From NCBI GenBank assembly GCA_001786805.1, contig MFTJ01000060.1, forward strand, positions 4,680 through 9,711: DNA of 5,032 nt, read 5' to 3'. A program made the position numbers and the translations under genes. The stretch is from Candidatus Nomurabacteria bacterium RIFCSPHIGHO2_01_FULL_39_10. GTDB taxonomy: Bacteria > Patescibacteriota > Minisyncoccia > Phycocordibacterales > UBA9973. Of the stretch, positions 1 through 5,032 are shown in pieces (position 1 is the first letter of the stretch; every line of letters starts with the position of its first letter). Under the pieces are notes generated by a model. The model made no database searches and had not been told where the DNA came from. It saw only the letters and a list, made by a program, of their open reading frames with translations.

Positions 1-6
1 GTTAAA

Positions 7-486
7 ATGGCACGAGAAATAGTATATTTAGAACATGACTCTTATCAATTTAAGTTTGGATTAGAGGATTTTGGATTGTATGGGAATGTGAGCGTTATTG
101 AAACGGAGCATGATTATAGGCAGCACATTGATAGTCTTGTTCAGGGTAAAGGTTTATGGCCGTCATTAGTTATTTTAGATTGGAGAGTGCCGTGGACTAA
201 ACCTGCTCGTGAAATGGTTCCTGCACCAGAGGATGTAAAGAGTGATGGTTATTTTGAAAATGCGGGAGCGCGTTGCTTGGGTTATTTACGAAAAGCGGAG
301 TTGGCTGTGGGACGAGTGACGCCGGTGCTGTTTTATTCTGTACTTGAACAAGAAGATATTTTTGGGAAGTTGGCAGAGCGAGGGTATACACCGCAACAAG
401 GGAAGTTTGATTATTTGAGTAAAGATGTTGATGATTGGAAGTCTAAATCTTTGAATGATGTTGTTTTAGGGTTGCTGCGAAATTAA
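7..486 (+). CDS. Single-domain receiver-like (CheY-fold) protein
   Basis: The 159-residue product reads like a stand-alone response-regulator receiver domain. Strand 1 (IVYLEHD) ends in an acidic pair, Glu9 and Asp11. The next core strand (LVILDWRVP) carries Asp58 at the phospho-acceptor position. Strand 4 (TPVLFYS) ends in Ser111, where receivers have Ser or Thr. FDYLSKD carries Lys139 at the conserved lysine position. These match the receiver active-site set in order and in context. The stretch between Asp58 and strand 4 (about residues 63-103) is longer than in a typical receiver, and there is no output domain, so partner-mediated action is inferred. No histidine kinase is visible. The ATG at 7 sits at the window edge and the two preceding codons are open, so the true start could lie further upstream. 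The gene converges on the next one with overlapping stops. Fold is fairly likely; phosphorylation is inferred. Confidence 0.72.
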   Translation: MAREIVYLEHDSYQFKFGLEDFGLYGNVSVIETEHDYRQHIDSLVQGKGLWPSLVILDWRVPWTKPAREMVPAPEDVKSDGYFENAGARCLGYLRKAELAVGRVTPVLFYSVLEQEDIFGKLAERGYTPQQGKFDYLSKDVDDWKSKSLNDVVLGLLRN

Positions 487-490
487 TTTC
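479..490. repeat. 12-bp perfect palindrome over two convergent stop codons
   Basis: GAAATTAATTTC is its own reverse complement. It contains both TAA stops, at 484-486 on + and 483-485 on -. Both proteins end in Arg-Asn, encoded as (C/A)GA AAT TAA on each strand, which produces the symmetry. It is too short and AT-rich to be a convincing hairpin terminator. It may be a by-product of the compact convergent junction. Confidence 0.6.
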
Positions 491-1220
491 TAAACATATT
501 AGCATACAACTCAAAAAGAGGGTATCTGCTGTGATGTTGTACATTATCAAGATATAACGCAGTAGCTAGTTCGTCAAATATTTTATCTGGGTCAATGATT
601 TTAAGTTTACGCAGTCTATGTTCTGCGAGCTGAAACCATGGGCTACTATATCTTTTTAAGTATTCTTTTTGATAATATTCCATATTTTTTATTTTTATTT
701 GTTCGATTCGTGATTCATATTTTTCGCGTTGAGGGGTGTTTGGTTTTGGTTCAAAGACGCCCCATTCTTGTTCAAGCCGTTCAATGAATTGGCTTTTTTG
801 TTCACCTTGTAACTGGGCGTGATCGCAAATTATGCCAGCACCGATATCTTCATATTCCTGCTCTTCACTTTCATAAAAATTGCAGGTATTATCTGGATTC
901 GTTCTACTTAGAAATATACATGTGTCTAAAGGATAGAGATCATCACTACAATCGATATTAAAATAACTATCCAGCAAATGGAGTCTCCTATTTGGTTCTT
1001 GTTTGGGTGTGAGTCTGAGAAGATTAGAACGAAAATGCTCGAATGCGTAGGGTAATTCAAGGAGGTGTTTGGGCGGTAAACTATTATTGCTGTATATACT
1101 TTCTAGCGGATAAAAGATGTTATGTTTTTCATCGGTGATATATTCTTTTCCGTCGGTTGTTTTGTAGAGTCGAATGGTGTCTTGAGCGGGTGTGAGTTGG
1201 GGAAGGGGTGTTGGGAACAT
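483..1220 (-). CDS. Hypothetical protein, paralogue of the adjacent upstream gene
   Basis: I do not recognise the family of this 245-residue protein. It is a diverged full-length paralogue of the gene just upstream (1237-1953). Shared blocks in the same order are an N-terminal stretch at residues 16-39 (RLY, TT, ITD, then HNIFYPL), a central GEQK...FIERLEQEWGVF.PK.N.P region at about 139-163, and a C-terminal YLD...LYANMF segment. The N-terminal block looks like a short beta meander; residues 140-190 look helical and charged. No signal peptide, membrane segment or obvious catalytic motif is visible. Cys is more frequent here (Cys91, 101, 113, 132) than in the paralogue. The ATG is only 16 bases after the paralogue's stop, so they are probably co-transcribed. 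The start is supported because the N-termini of the pair align within about five residues. No Shine-Dalgarno motif is seen. The stop overlaps that of the convergent receiver-like gene. Confidence 0.82.
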   Translation of the reverse strand: MFPTPLPQLTPAQDTIRLYKTTDGKEYITDEKHNIFYPLESIYSNNSLPPKHLLELPYAFEHFRSNLLRLTPKQEPNRRLHLLDSYFNIDCSDDLYPLDTCIFLSRTNPDNTCNFYESEEQEYEDIGAGIICDHAQLQGEQKSQFIERLEQEWGVFEPKPNTPQREKYESRIEQIKIKNMEYYQKEYLKRYSSPWFQLAEHRLRKLKIIDPDKIFDELATALYLDNVQHHSRYPLFELYANMFRN

Positions 1221-1236
1221 GTTTTGGAAAAAGAGG

Positions 1237-1953
1237 TTATTTTTGAGGAAACATTCGAAAATAAAGATTTAAAAAATTAAATTGAGGTTTCATTCTTTGT
1301 ATCTCATCTAAATATTGGTGTTCAGCAAATGCATCGAGGTAGGCATCGACGTTATGTTTATTTATTTTTGATGTGGATATATTCTGTTCTGATTGTAAGT
1401 AATGTTCTCTTGATGGTAAATTATTTATTTTATATTGGGAAATGGCTTGTTGATATGCCTCCCATCGTGGTGAATTTTCTTTTGGACGAAATACGCCCCA
1501 TTGTTCTTCCAATTGTTTGATAAATTCTGTTTTTTTATCTCCAGAAAGTTCGGTTACGTAGAGGATTCTCAGAGTATCATTTAATAGCTGTCCATCTTTT
1601 TCTTCATGAAAAGAGTACATGTCTGTTACTTCTGGATGTGGCTGTGGTCCTACAGGAGTTCCTACTGGATATACTTTAGTATTTACTTCTCCCCAACGAT
1701 TTATCCATATATCTCCTTTAGGCTCAGGATTTATTTGACAAAGATGATAGGGAAGAATGTCGTAGTTTTCACCAGGAAGCATATTTGCAGGGGAAGTCTT
1801 TGTTTCAAAAAAATGGGGGCGACCGGTGACAGGGTGACCAGCTGGACCATATCTTAATGGATAAAAAATATTATGTTCTCCGTCGGTAATAAAATTCATA
1901 CCAGTGGTGGCATAGAGACGAACTCTTTCAGGGCTAGGGATTTCTTTTGACAT
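1237..1953 (-). CDS. Hypothetical protein, first of a tandem paralogue pair
   Basis: This 238-residue protein has no family I can name. Residues 11-33 (VRLYATT through HNIFYPL) match residues 16-39 of the downstream paralogue at about 16 of 23 positions by hand. A second conserved block, LSGDKKTEFIKQLEEQWGVF at 136-155, is followed by RPK.N.P....Y. The middle (about 34-120) is diverged and rich in Pro and Gly; both copies keep a YP...T pattern there (YPVGT in this one, YPLDT in the other). No transmembrane or secretion signal is visible, so a cytosolic protein is likely. The gene lies 78 bases beyond the elp3 stop, behind a TATA-like element, and 16 bases ahead of its paralogue. It is therefore probably the first gene of its own two-gene unit. 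No Shine-Dalgarno motif precedes the ATG. The reading frame is well supported by paralogy; the function is unknown. Confidence 0.82.
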   Translation of the reverse strand: MSKEIPSPERVRLYATTGMNFITDGEHNIFYPLRYGPAGHPVTGRPHFFETKTSPANMLPGENYDILPYHLCQINPEPKGDIWINRWGEVNTKVYPVGTPVGPQPHPEVTDMYSFHEEKDGQLLNDTLRILYVTELSGDKKTEFIKQLEEQWGVFRPKENSPRWEAYQQAISQYKINNLPSREHYLQSEQNISTSKINKHNVDAYLDAFAEHQYLDEIQRMKPQFNFLNLYFRMFPQK

Positions 1954-2002
1954 GGGATTTTCTGTTGTATTTATTTTTTGATGGGGTAAAATGGCAATAG
2001 TT

Positions 2003-2013
2003 TATTTATAAGC
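2003..2013 (-). promoter_or_regulatory. Archaeal TATA-like box for the paralogue pair
   Basis: On the minus strand this reads GCTTATAAATA, a close match to the archaeal TATA consensus. It lies in the 78-base gap between the elp3 stop and the 1953 ATG. With the usual spacing of about 25 bases, transcription would start near 1982, giving a leader of roughly 30 bases. I see no clear purine-rich BRE just upstream. The match and position are seen; promoter activity is inferred. Confidence 0.5.
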
Positions 2014-2031
2014 ATTATGGAAATATGTATT

Positions 2032-3726
2032 TTAGAGTGATATCTCTTTTACCATATATGGGCCTTCTTTGTAATATCCAATTTTTTTGTAGTATTCTCT
2101 GACGCCAACTCCTGAGATGACGACGATTTTGTTCTTTTGATGTTGTTGTGCGATTTCTTCGGCTTTTTGCATTAATTTTTTTCCCCAGCCTTTGTGCTGG
2201 ACCATGCCTTCATCACCAATGGCAGTGGCAGTGCCGTAGACATGGAGTTCGCGGATTAATGCGGATTGTGCGGTGATTTCTTCGCGGAGGAATTGGGAGG
2301 GAAATCTGAGGCGGCAGAAGCCGATGAGGATGTCATTTTTTGGATCTTCTGCGGAGATGAAAAATTCGGTGCCGTTGGAGGCTTGGTATTCGTTTACTTT
2401 GATTATGATGTTGTCCCAATTAACATCTTTGCCTTGGGGTTCACGACAGCGGATGCATCTGCAAGTAGGGTTGTATTTTTGGAAGATGTATTGGCGGAAA
2501 TTGGTGAGTGCGACGCCGGCGGTCCAATATTTTGTTGGTACGTCGCGTTGGATGCGTTGGATGCGGCAGTATTCGGGGACGTTTTTTTTCCATTCGACGA
2601 TTATTTCAGCGGCTTGGTCTGTGGTTAGAGGGGTGAATTTGCCTTGCTGATGCTGATAATGAAGAGGAGTGCCGGGGGCGACCATACAGGGATAGATTTT
2701 AATCATATCTGGCTTATAGCCTTGATCGGTGAAGAGTTGATTCATGCCGGCGATGTCGCGTTCTTTATCGGTGAGTGGAAGTCCAGGCATATAATGGAAG
2801 TTTATTTTGAAGCCGAGGTCGCGTAAGATTTGTATTGACTTTTTGGAGTCGTCTGCGGTGTGGCCGCGATGGGTGATTTTGAGGACGTCATCGTAGACGG
2901 ATTCTATTCCTAATTCTACGCGAGTACAGCCTTGGTTGAGCATACGATTGCCATGTTCGAGAAATCCCCAGTCTGGTTTTGTTTCAATGCAAAGAGCGAC
3001 GCATCTTATGTTTGAGGTTTCGTTCTTTTGTTGTTCTTGTTCTATGGTGGAGGTTGTTTGGGATTTTAGTTGGAGGATTCTCTGCTGCACTCTTTTTGTT
3101 CGTTCTTCATCATGTATATCTCCTGGCAATTCAAAAAATTCTTTAAATTCTAGAAATTTAAACTCATTATGTTCATCAAAAAAAAAGGTAGAAAAATCAT
3201 TCATCCCTTTGAAAATGCCTAAGATAAATTCATTTTGATATTCAAGAGAGGTGGCTGGAAATGTTCCCCCCATAATAATAATTTCGATTTTATCAAAACT
3301 ATGACCCATAATTACGTATTGTTCTAAACGATTAAATGTGATGAGATAAGGATCATATTGATTACGCATGGCGCGCATGGTTGCGGGTTCGTGACCTGTA
3401 TAGGATTGAGGGACGTCACCCCAAGGGGAACCAATGCCGCCAACACAAAAAGTACATTTGCCATGTGGACAGCGAGAAGGCGCGGTCATGATGGCGACAG
3501 GAGAAACACCTGAAATAGTTCTTGTTGGTTTTGTAAGCAGGATTTTTTGATATTCTTTTATTTTTTCAATAGGTAACGACATTAAAATTTCGATATTGGT
3601 GGGAGATTTTTCTAAACCGTATTTTTTGGCAAGTTCACGTTTTATTTTGTTGAGATCTTCTTGTGTCTTAATCAAATCTTTCTTTATGCGTTCGGTTATT
3701 TCGGTGATGATTGTTTGATTGTTCAT
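2032..3726 (-). CDS. elp3: Elp3 tRNA wobble-uridine carboxymethyl transferase (radical SAM/GNAT)
   Basis: Elp3 uses a radical SAM centre and acetyl-CoA to begin the carboxymethyl-type modification at C5 of wobble uridine 34 in tRNA; archaeal Elp3 works without the other Elongator subunits. The N-terminal tRNA-binding region is at about 1-75 (KYGLEKSPTNIEIL). The CX4CX2C cluster motif CPHGKCTFC has Cys86, Cys91 and Cys94. GGTFPATS (153-160), TRVELGIES (268-276), RGHT (287-290) and HYMPGLP (311-317) follow. RIQRDVP (391-397) leads to the zinc-site cluster CRCIRC (Cys422, 424, 427). The C-terminal GNAT domain has RELHVYG (492-498), the acetyl-CoA loop QHKGWG (510-515) and VREYYKKIGYY (542-552). 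At 564 residues it seems longer than most archaeal Elp3, owing to an insert at about 179-234. IETKPD (247-252) has Lys where IETRPD is usual. The start overlaps the upstream stop by ATGA, so translational coupling is likely; no Shine-Dalgarno motif is seen. Confidence 0.97.
   Translation of the reverse strand: MNNQTIITEITERIKKDLIKTQEDLNKIKRELAKKYGLEKSPTNIEILMSLPIEKIKEYQKILLTKPTRTISGVSPVAIMTAPSRCPHGKCTFCVGGIGSPWGDVPQSYTGHEPATMRAMRNQYDPYLITFNRLEQYVIMGHSFDKIEIIIMGGTFPATSLEYQNEFILGIFKGMNDFSTFFFDEHNEFKFLEFKEFFELPGDIHDEERTKRVQQRILQLKSQTTSTIEQEQQKNETSNIRCVALCIETKPDWGFLEHGNRMLNQGCTRVELGIESVYDDVLKITHRGHTADDSKKSIQILRDLGFKINFHYMPGLPLTDKERDIAGMNQLFTDQGYKPDMIKIYPCMVAPGTPLHYQHQQGKFTPLTTDQAAEIIVEWKKNVPEYCRIQRIQRDVPTKYWTAGVALTNFRQYIFQKYNPTCRCIRCREPQGKDVNWDNIIIKVNEYQASNGTEFFISAEDPKNDILIGFCRLRFPSQFLREEITAQSALIRELHVYGTATAIGDEGMVQHKGWGKKLMQKAEEIAQQHQKNKIVVISGVGVREYYKKIGYYKEGPYMVKEISL
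3025..3192 (-). other. Lineage-specific low-complexity insert within Elp3
   Basis: This segment encodes about residues 179-234, between GMNDF and the conserved NET...RCVALCIET region. As I recall the family, the gap here is normally some 25-35 residues shorter. It is rich in Phe, Glu and Lys, then in Gln, Ser and Thr (QLKSQTTSTIEQEQQK). It is visibly more AT-rich than the flanking conserved parts of the gene and includes a run of nine T on the coding strand at 3186-3178. The reading frame stays intact. It is probably a surface loop or helical extension of the radical SAM domain. Confidence 0.55.
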
Positions 3727-4517
3727 TTTTTTATTTCAGTTATAATTTGTGTGGTGGTGATTTCTTCCCAGTTATCTTTAAAATTACTAAAGATAATATG
3801 GCAGTTTACTTTACTAAATTCAGGAATAAGTTTAGTTATATGGCTATATTCTTTCCATCTTTCATGTATTATTATAAAACCTATTGTGTCTTTTTTTCCA
3901 GAAAGAAATGAATTAACACAGTTATGATAGGCTTCTAAAAAATGGGCTCGAACTATTCCACCAAGACCTGCGTGCTTAAAATTTAAATAATTATTTTTTC
4001 CAGGAATTGTTTGTGTTATTTCAATTACAATACGTTTATTTGCATATATAAATTCTAGATCGTGATCAAATGATTTTGGAGTCATAATTCTTGTGGGTAT
4101 GTTGAATCCTTTTTCTTCTAGCTTTCTTGCTAATATAGCTGCGTCCTGATCAGGATATAAAGAATATATATCAAGATTAAACTGAGAAGGAAATAATTTA
4201 ACTTGAACTGGAAAGCTTAGTTTATGTTCTTTATTCATTAATTTTGAGCGTTCTTCTACTGTCAGTAAATTTATACCAGAAATACATGTAACTATTTCTT
4301 TTTTTCTAATGGTTAAAATGTTTCCTTCTAGTACTTTATGGATAATAAAAAAATTATCTTCTTTCGTTACTTTTACTTTAATGGGTTTTTGGCTAATTAA
4401 TTGGTTACAGAGCATGCGAGAGTTTGCCATAAGATAATAAGTACCGTTGCTTGGTCTATATCTTATGTATCCTGTAAGTATTGCTTCTTTTGGATTAGGT
4501 TGAGGTTTATTTTCCAT
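3723..4517 (-). CDS. Probable PD-(D/E)XK-fold nuclease-like protein coupled to elp3
   Basis: Starting at the ATG at 4517 gives 264 residues. The C-terminal half reads like a PD-(D/E)XK core: a helix (DQDAAILARKLEEKGF, 124-138), a strand with an acidic cluster (FDHDLEF; Asp151, Asp153, Glu155), a strand VIEITQT with Glu166 and Thr168 where ExK is usual, then a helix (IVRAHFLEAYHNCVNSFL) and strand DTIGFIIIHERW. The ExT form means a catalytic Lys, if any, must come from elsewhere (for example Lys181 ahead of HAGLGG). The N-terminal part (about 10-80) looks beta-rich (ILTGYIRYRPSNGTYYLM) and might bind nucleic acid. The frame stays open to an earlier ATG at 4574, but those 19 extra residues (RQVPCPTFTKK...) look out of frame, so I prefer 4517. 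The stop overlaps the elp3 ATG. Fold call moderate, activity unknown; it could be a non-catalytic family member. Confidence 0.62.
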   Translation of the reverse strand: MENKPQPNPKEAILTGYIRYRPSNGTYYLMANSRMLCNQLISQKPIKVKVTKEDNFFIIHKVLEGNILTIRKKEIVTCISGINLLTVEERSKLMNKEHKLSFPVQVKLFPSQFNLDIYSLYPDQDAAILARKLEEKGFNIPTRIMTPKSFDHDLEFIYANKRIVIEITQTIPGKNNYLNFKHAGLGGIVRAHFLEAYHNCVNSFLSGKKDTIGFIIIHERWKEYSHITKLIPEFSKVNCHIIFSNFKDNWEEITTTQIITEIKK

Positions 4518-4584
4518 TTGTTTTGAGTTGTTCAATGATTTCTTGGTAAAAGTCGGGCATGGTACTTGTCGCATTATTTGTCAT
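4507..4584 (-). CDS. Possible 25-residue leader ORF or broken N-terminus of the nuclease-like gene
   Basis: The ATG at 4584 opens a 25-codon frame ending in TAA at 4509-4507. The peptide starts MTNNATSTMPDFYQEIIEQL and ends KTNGK. Its second half looks like a genuine amphipathic helix, more protein-like than the overlapping phase. The frame overlaps the 4517 ATG by 11 bases. The ATG sits about 27 bases downstream of the centre of a TATA-like box, the position expected for a leaderless archaeal start. It could be a translated leader that hands over to the next gene, or the real N-terminus separated from its body by a one-base frameshift near AAA TAA AC. The sequence alone does not decide this. 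Confidence 0.35.
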   Translation of the reverse strand: MTNNATSTMPDFYQEIIEQLKTNGK

Positions 4585-4591
4585 GGTACTT
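4558..4591 (-). repeat. 10-bp direct repeat around two candidate start codons
   Basis: On the minus strand AAGTACCATG occurs at 4591-4582 and again at 4567-4558, exactly 24 bases apart. Each copy ends in an ATG of the same reading phase (4584 and 4560). It may be a regulator site, a repeated initiation context or a chance small duplication. No longer flanking repeat is seen. Confidence 0.5.
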
Positions 4592-4605
4592 AGAATTTAG
4601 GGGGA

Positions 4606-4617
4606 TTTTTTATAAGG
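4606..4617 (-). promoter_or_regulatory. Archaeal TATA-like box upstream of the nuclease-like/elp3 pair
   Basis: The minus strand reads CCTTATAAAAAA in the 55-base gap after the upstream partial gene's stop (4640). Its centre near 4611 predicts a transcript start around 4584-4586, at or next to the ATG at 4584. This suggests a leaderless or very short-leader mRNA covering the nuclease-like gene and elp3. The T-run within the box reads as A on the transcribed sense strand, so it is not a terminator for the upstream gene. Confidence 0.5.
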
Positions 4618-4639
4618 GTTTTGGGGTTATTTTATTTGT

Positions 4640-5032
4640 TCATATTTTCTTTCCAATTACACATTCGAGTGTTGCAACTTCGGTACAGGATGGTTCGATT
4701 ACAGATGCGATTTTGGGGAATTTTGGTTGTAGTCGTTGATGGAGTTGGTATTGCGGCCATTGGGTATAGAGACAACTGCCAAAATTAATAGTTCCTTGAT
4801 TTTGTTCAAAGACATATGTCTTGGGATATTGTTGTATTTGTTGATTTGTTCTTTTACCTTGCCAATGCGCGGAGATTTTGTTGTATTCGATTGATTTGGC
4901 AGAGAAATGTTTTTGAAGAGAATGTTGTAATTTGGTGTGGAAATAGTGGTTTGTATCAAGTTTTTTTGCGTGTTGTTCAAACAAAGTTAAATAGTCGATT
5001 ACACCATCGAAATCGCAGTTATATTTCTGTTT
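4640..5032 (-). CDS. C-terminal part of an unrecognised protein, 5' end outside the window
   Basis: The frame is open from the right edge of the window to TGA at 4642-4640, giving 130 residues of an incomplete protein. The visible part begins KQKYNCDFDGVIDYLTLFEQ and ends LECVIGKKI. A TTG at 4984 could serve as a start, but the phase stays open for 16 further codons to the edge with protein-like content, so a truncated longer gene is more likely. The content is rich in Gln and His with several Trp and Cys; about the first 45 residues look helical, followed by a probably beta-containing end (TINFGSCLY...ATLECVIG). I do not recognise the family. A competing minus-strand phase (4980-4699) is rich in Asn, Lys and Ile and closes just upstream of its ATG, so it is judged a shadow. 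The stop lies 55 bases before the next candidate start at 4584; a TATA-like box lies between. Confidence 0.68.
   Translation of the reverse strand, partial: KQKYNCDFDGVIDYLTLFEQHAKKLDTNHYFHTKLQHSLQKHFSAKSIEYNKISAHWQGKRTNQQIQQYPKTYVFEQNQGTINFGSCLYTQWPQYQLHQRLQPKFPKIASVIEPSCTEVATLECVIGKKI

Noticed and set aside
1221..1236. CTCTTTTTCC between the paralogues as a possible T-run terminator on the minus strand
   Set aside because: The T-run is only five bases long, and the 16-base spacing argues for co-transcription.
1606..1857. An 83-codon + strand frame within the first paralogue
   Set aside because: The product is rich in Tyr, Trp and Ile, typical of the complement of a coding region, and the minus-strand frame is supported by paralogy.
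2538..2562. Short tandem GCGTTGGAT repeat
   Set aside because: It encodes the conserved RIQRIQRD stretch of Elp3, so protein conservation explains it.
2266..2650. Two open frames on the + strand opposite elp3
   Set aside because: They are antisense shadows of the highly conserved Elp3 coding sequence; their products show no coherent motif.
3661..3927. Open + strand frames across the nuclease-like/elp3 junction
   Set aside because: They are hydrophobic antisense translations of AT-rich coding sequence with no start context or motif.
3723..4574. Longer form of the nuclease-like gene starting at 4574
   Set aside because: The extra 19 residues look like out-of-phase translation of the leader frame. 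It cannot be excluded, but 4517 is preferred.
4690..4701. GGTTCGATTAC resembling a tRNA T-arm (B-box)
   Set aside because: No matching acceptor stem, D-arm or anticodon arm is found around it, and it lies inside the coding frame of the partial gene.
4699..4980. A 93-codon minus-strand frame overlapping the partial gene
   Set aside because: It is Asn/Lys/Ile-rich, is blocked by a stop just upstream of its ATG, and competes with a phase that is open to the window edge with better coding character.

Overview
This AT-rich window looks like a piece of an archaeal chromosome, most likely from a small-genome DPANN-type lineage such as Woesearchaeota or Pacearchaeota; the lineage is inference. The support is an archaeal-style Elp3, two archaeal TATA-like boxes ahead of two gene groups, no visible Shine-Dalgarno motif at any start I checked, and tightly packed genes. 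Only Elp3 is recognised with high confidence. No rRNA, tRNA, CRISPR array or insertion sequence was seen, and there is no gene-free stretch over about 80 bases.

Layout: one + strand gene (7-486) encodes a single-domain receiver-like (CheY-fold) protein. It converges on a minus-strand block that covers the rest of the window, and the two stop codons overlap inside a 12-bp palindrome. Read in the direction of transcription (right to left), the minus-strand block holds: the 3' end of an unrecognised gene cut by the window edge (5032-4640); a 55-base gap with a TATA-like box; a probable PD-(D/E)XK-fold nuclease-like gene (4517-3723, start uncertain) preceded by a 25-codon reading frame in another phase; elp3 (3726-2032), coupled to the nuclease-like gene by an ATGA overlap; a 78-base gap with a second TATA-like box; and a tandem pair of diverged paralogues of unknown function (1953-1237 and 1220-483).

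How they may work together: Elp3 installs the carboxymethyl-type modification at wobble U34 of tRNA. Its upstream partner shares a transcript and probably a coupled ribosome, so the nuclease-like protein may act in the same RNA or nucleic-acid process. The paralogue pair probably has its own promoter and forms a two-gene unit. The places most worth a second look are the 5' region of the nuclease-like gene (TATA box, possible leaderless ATG, repeated start context, frame break), the nuclease-elp3 coupling, and the paralogue pair.
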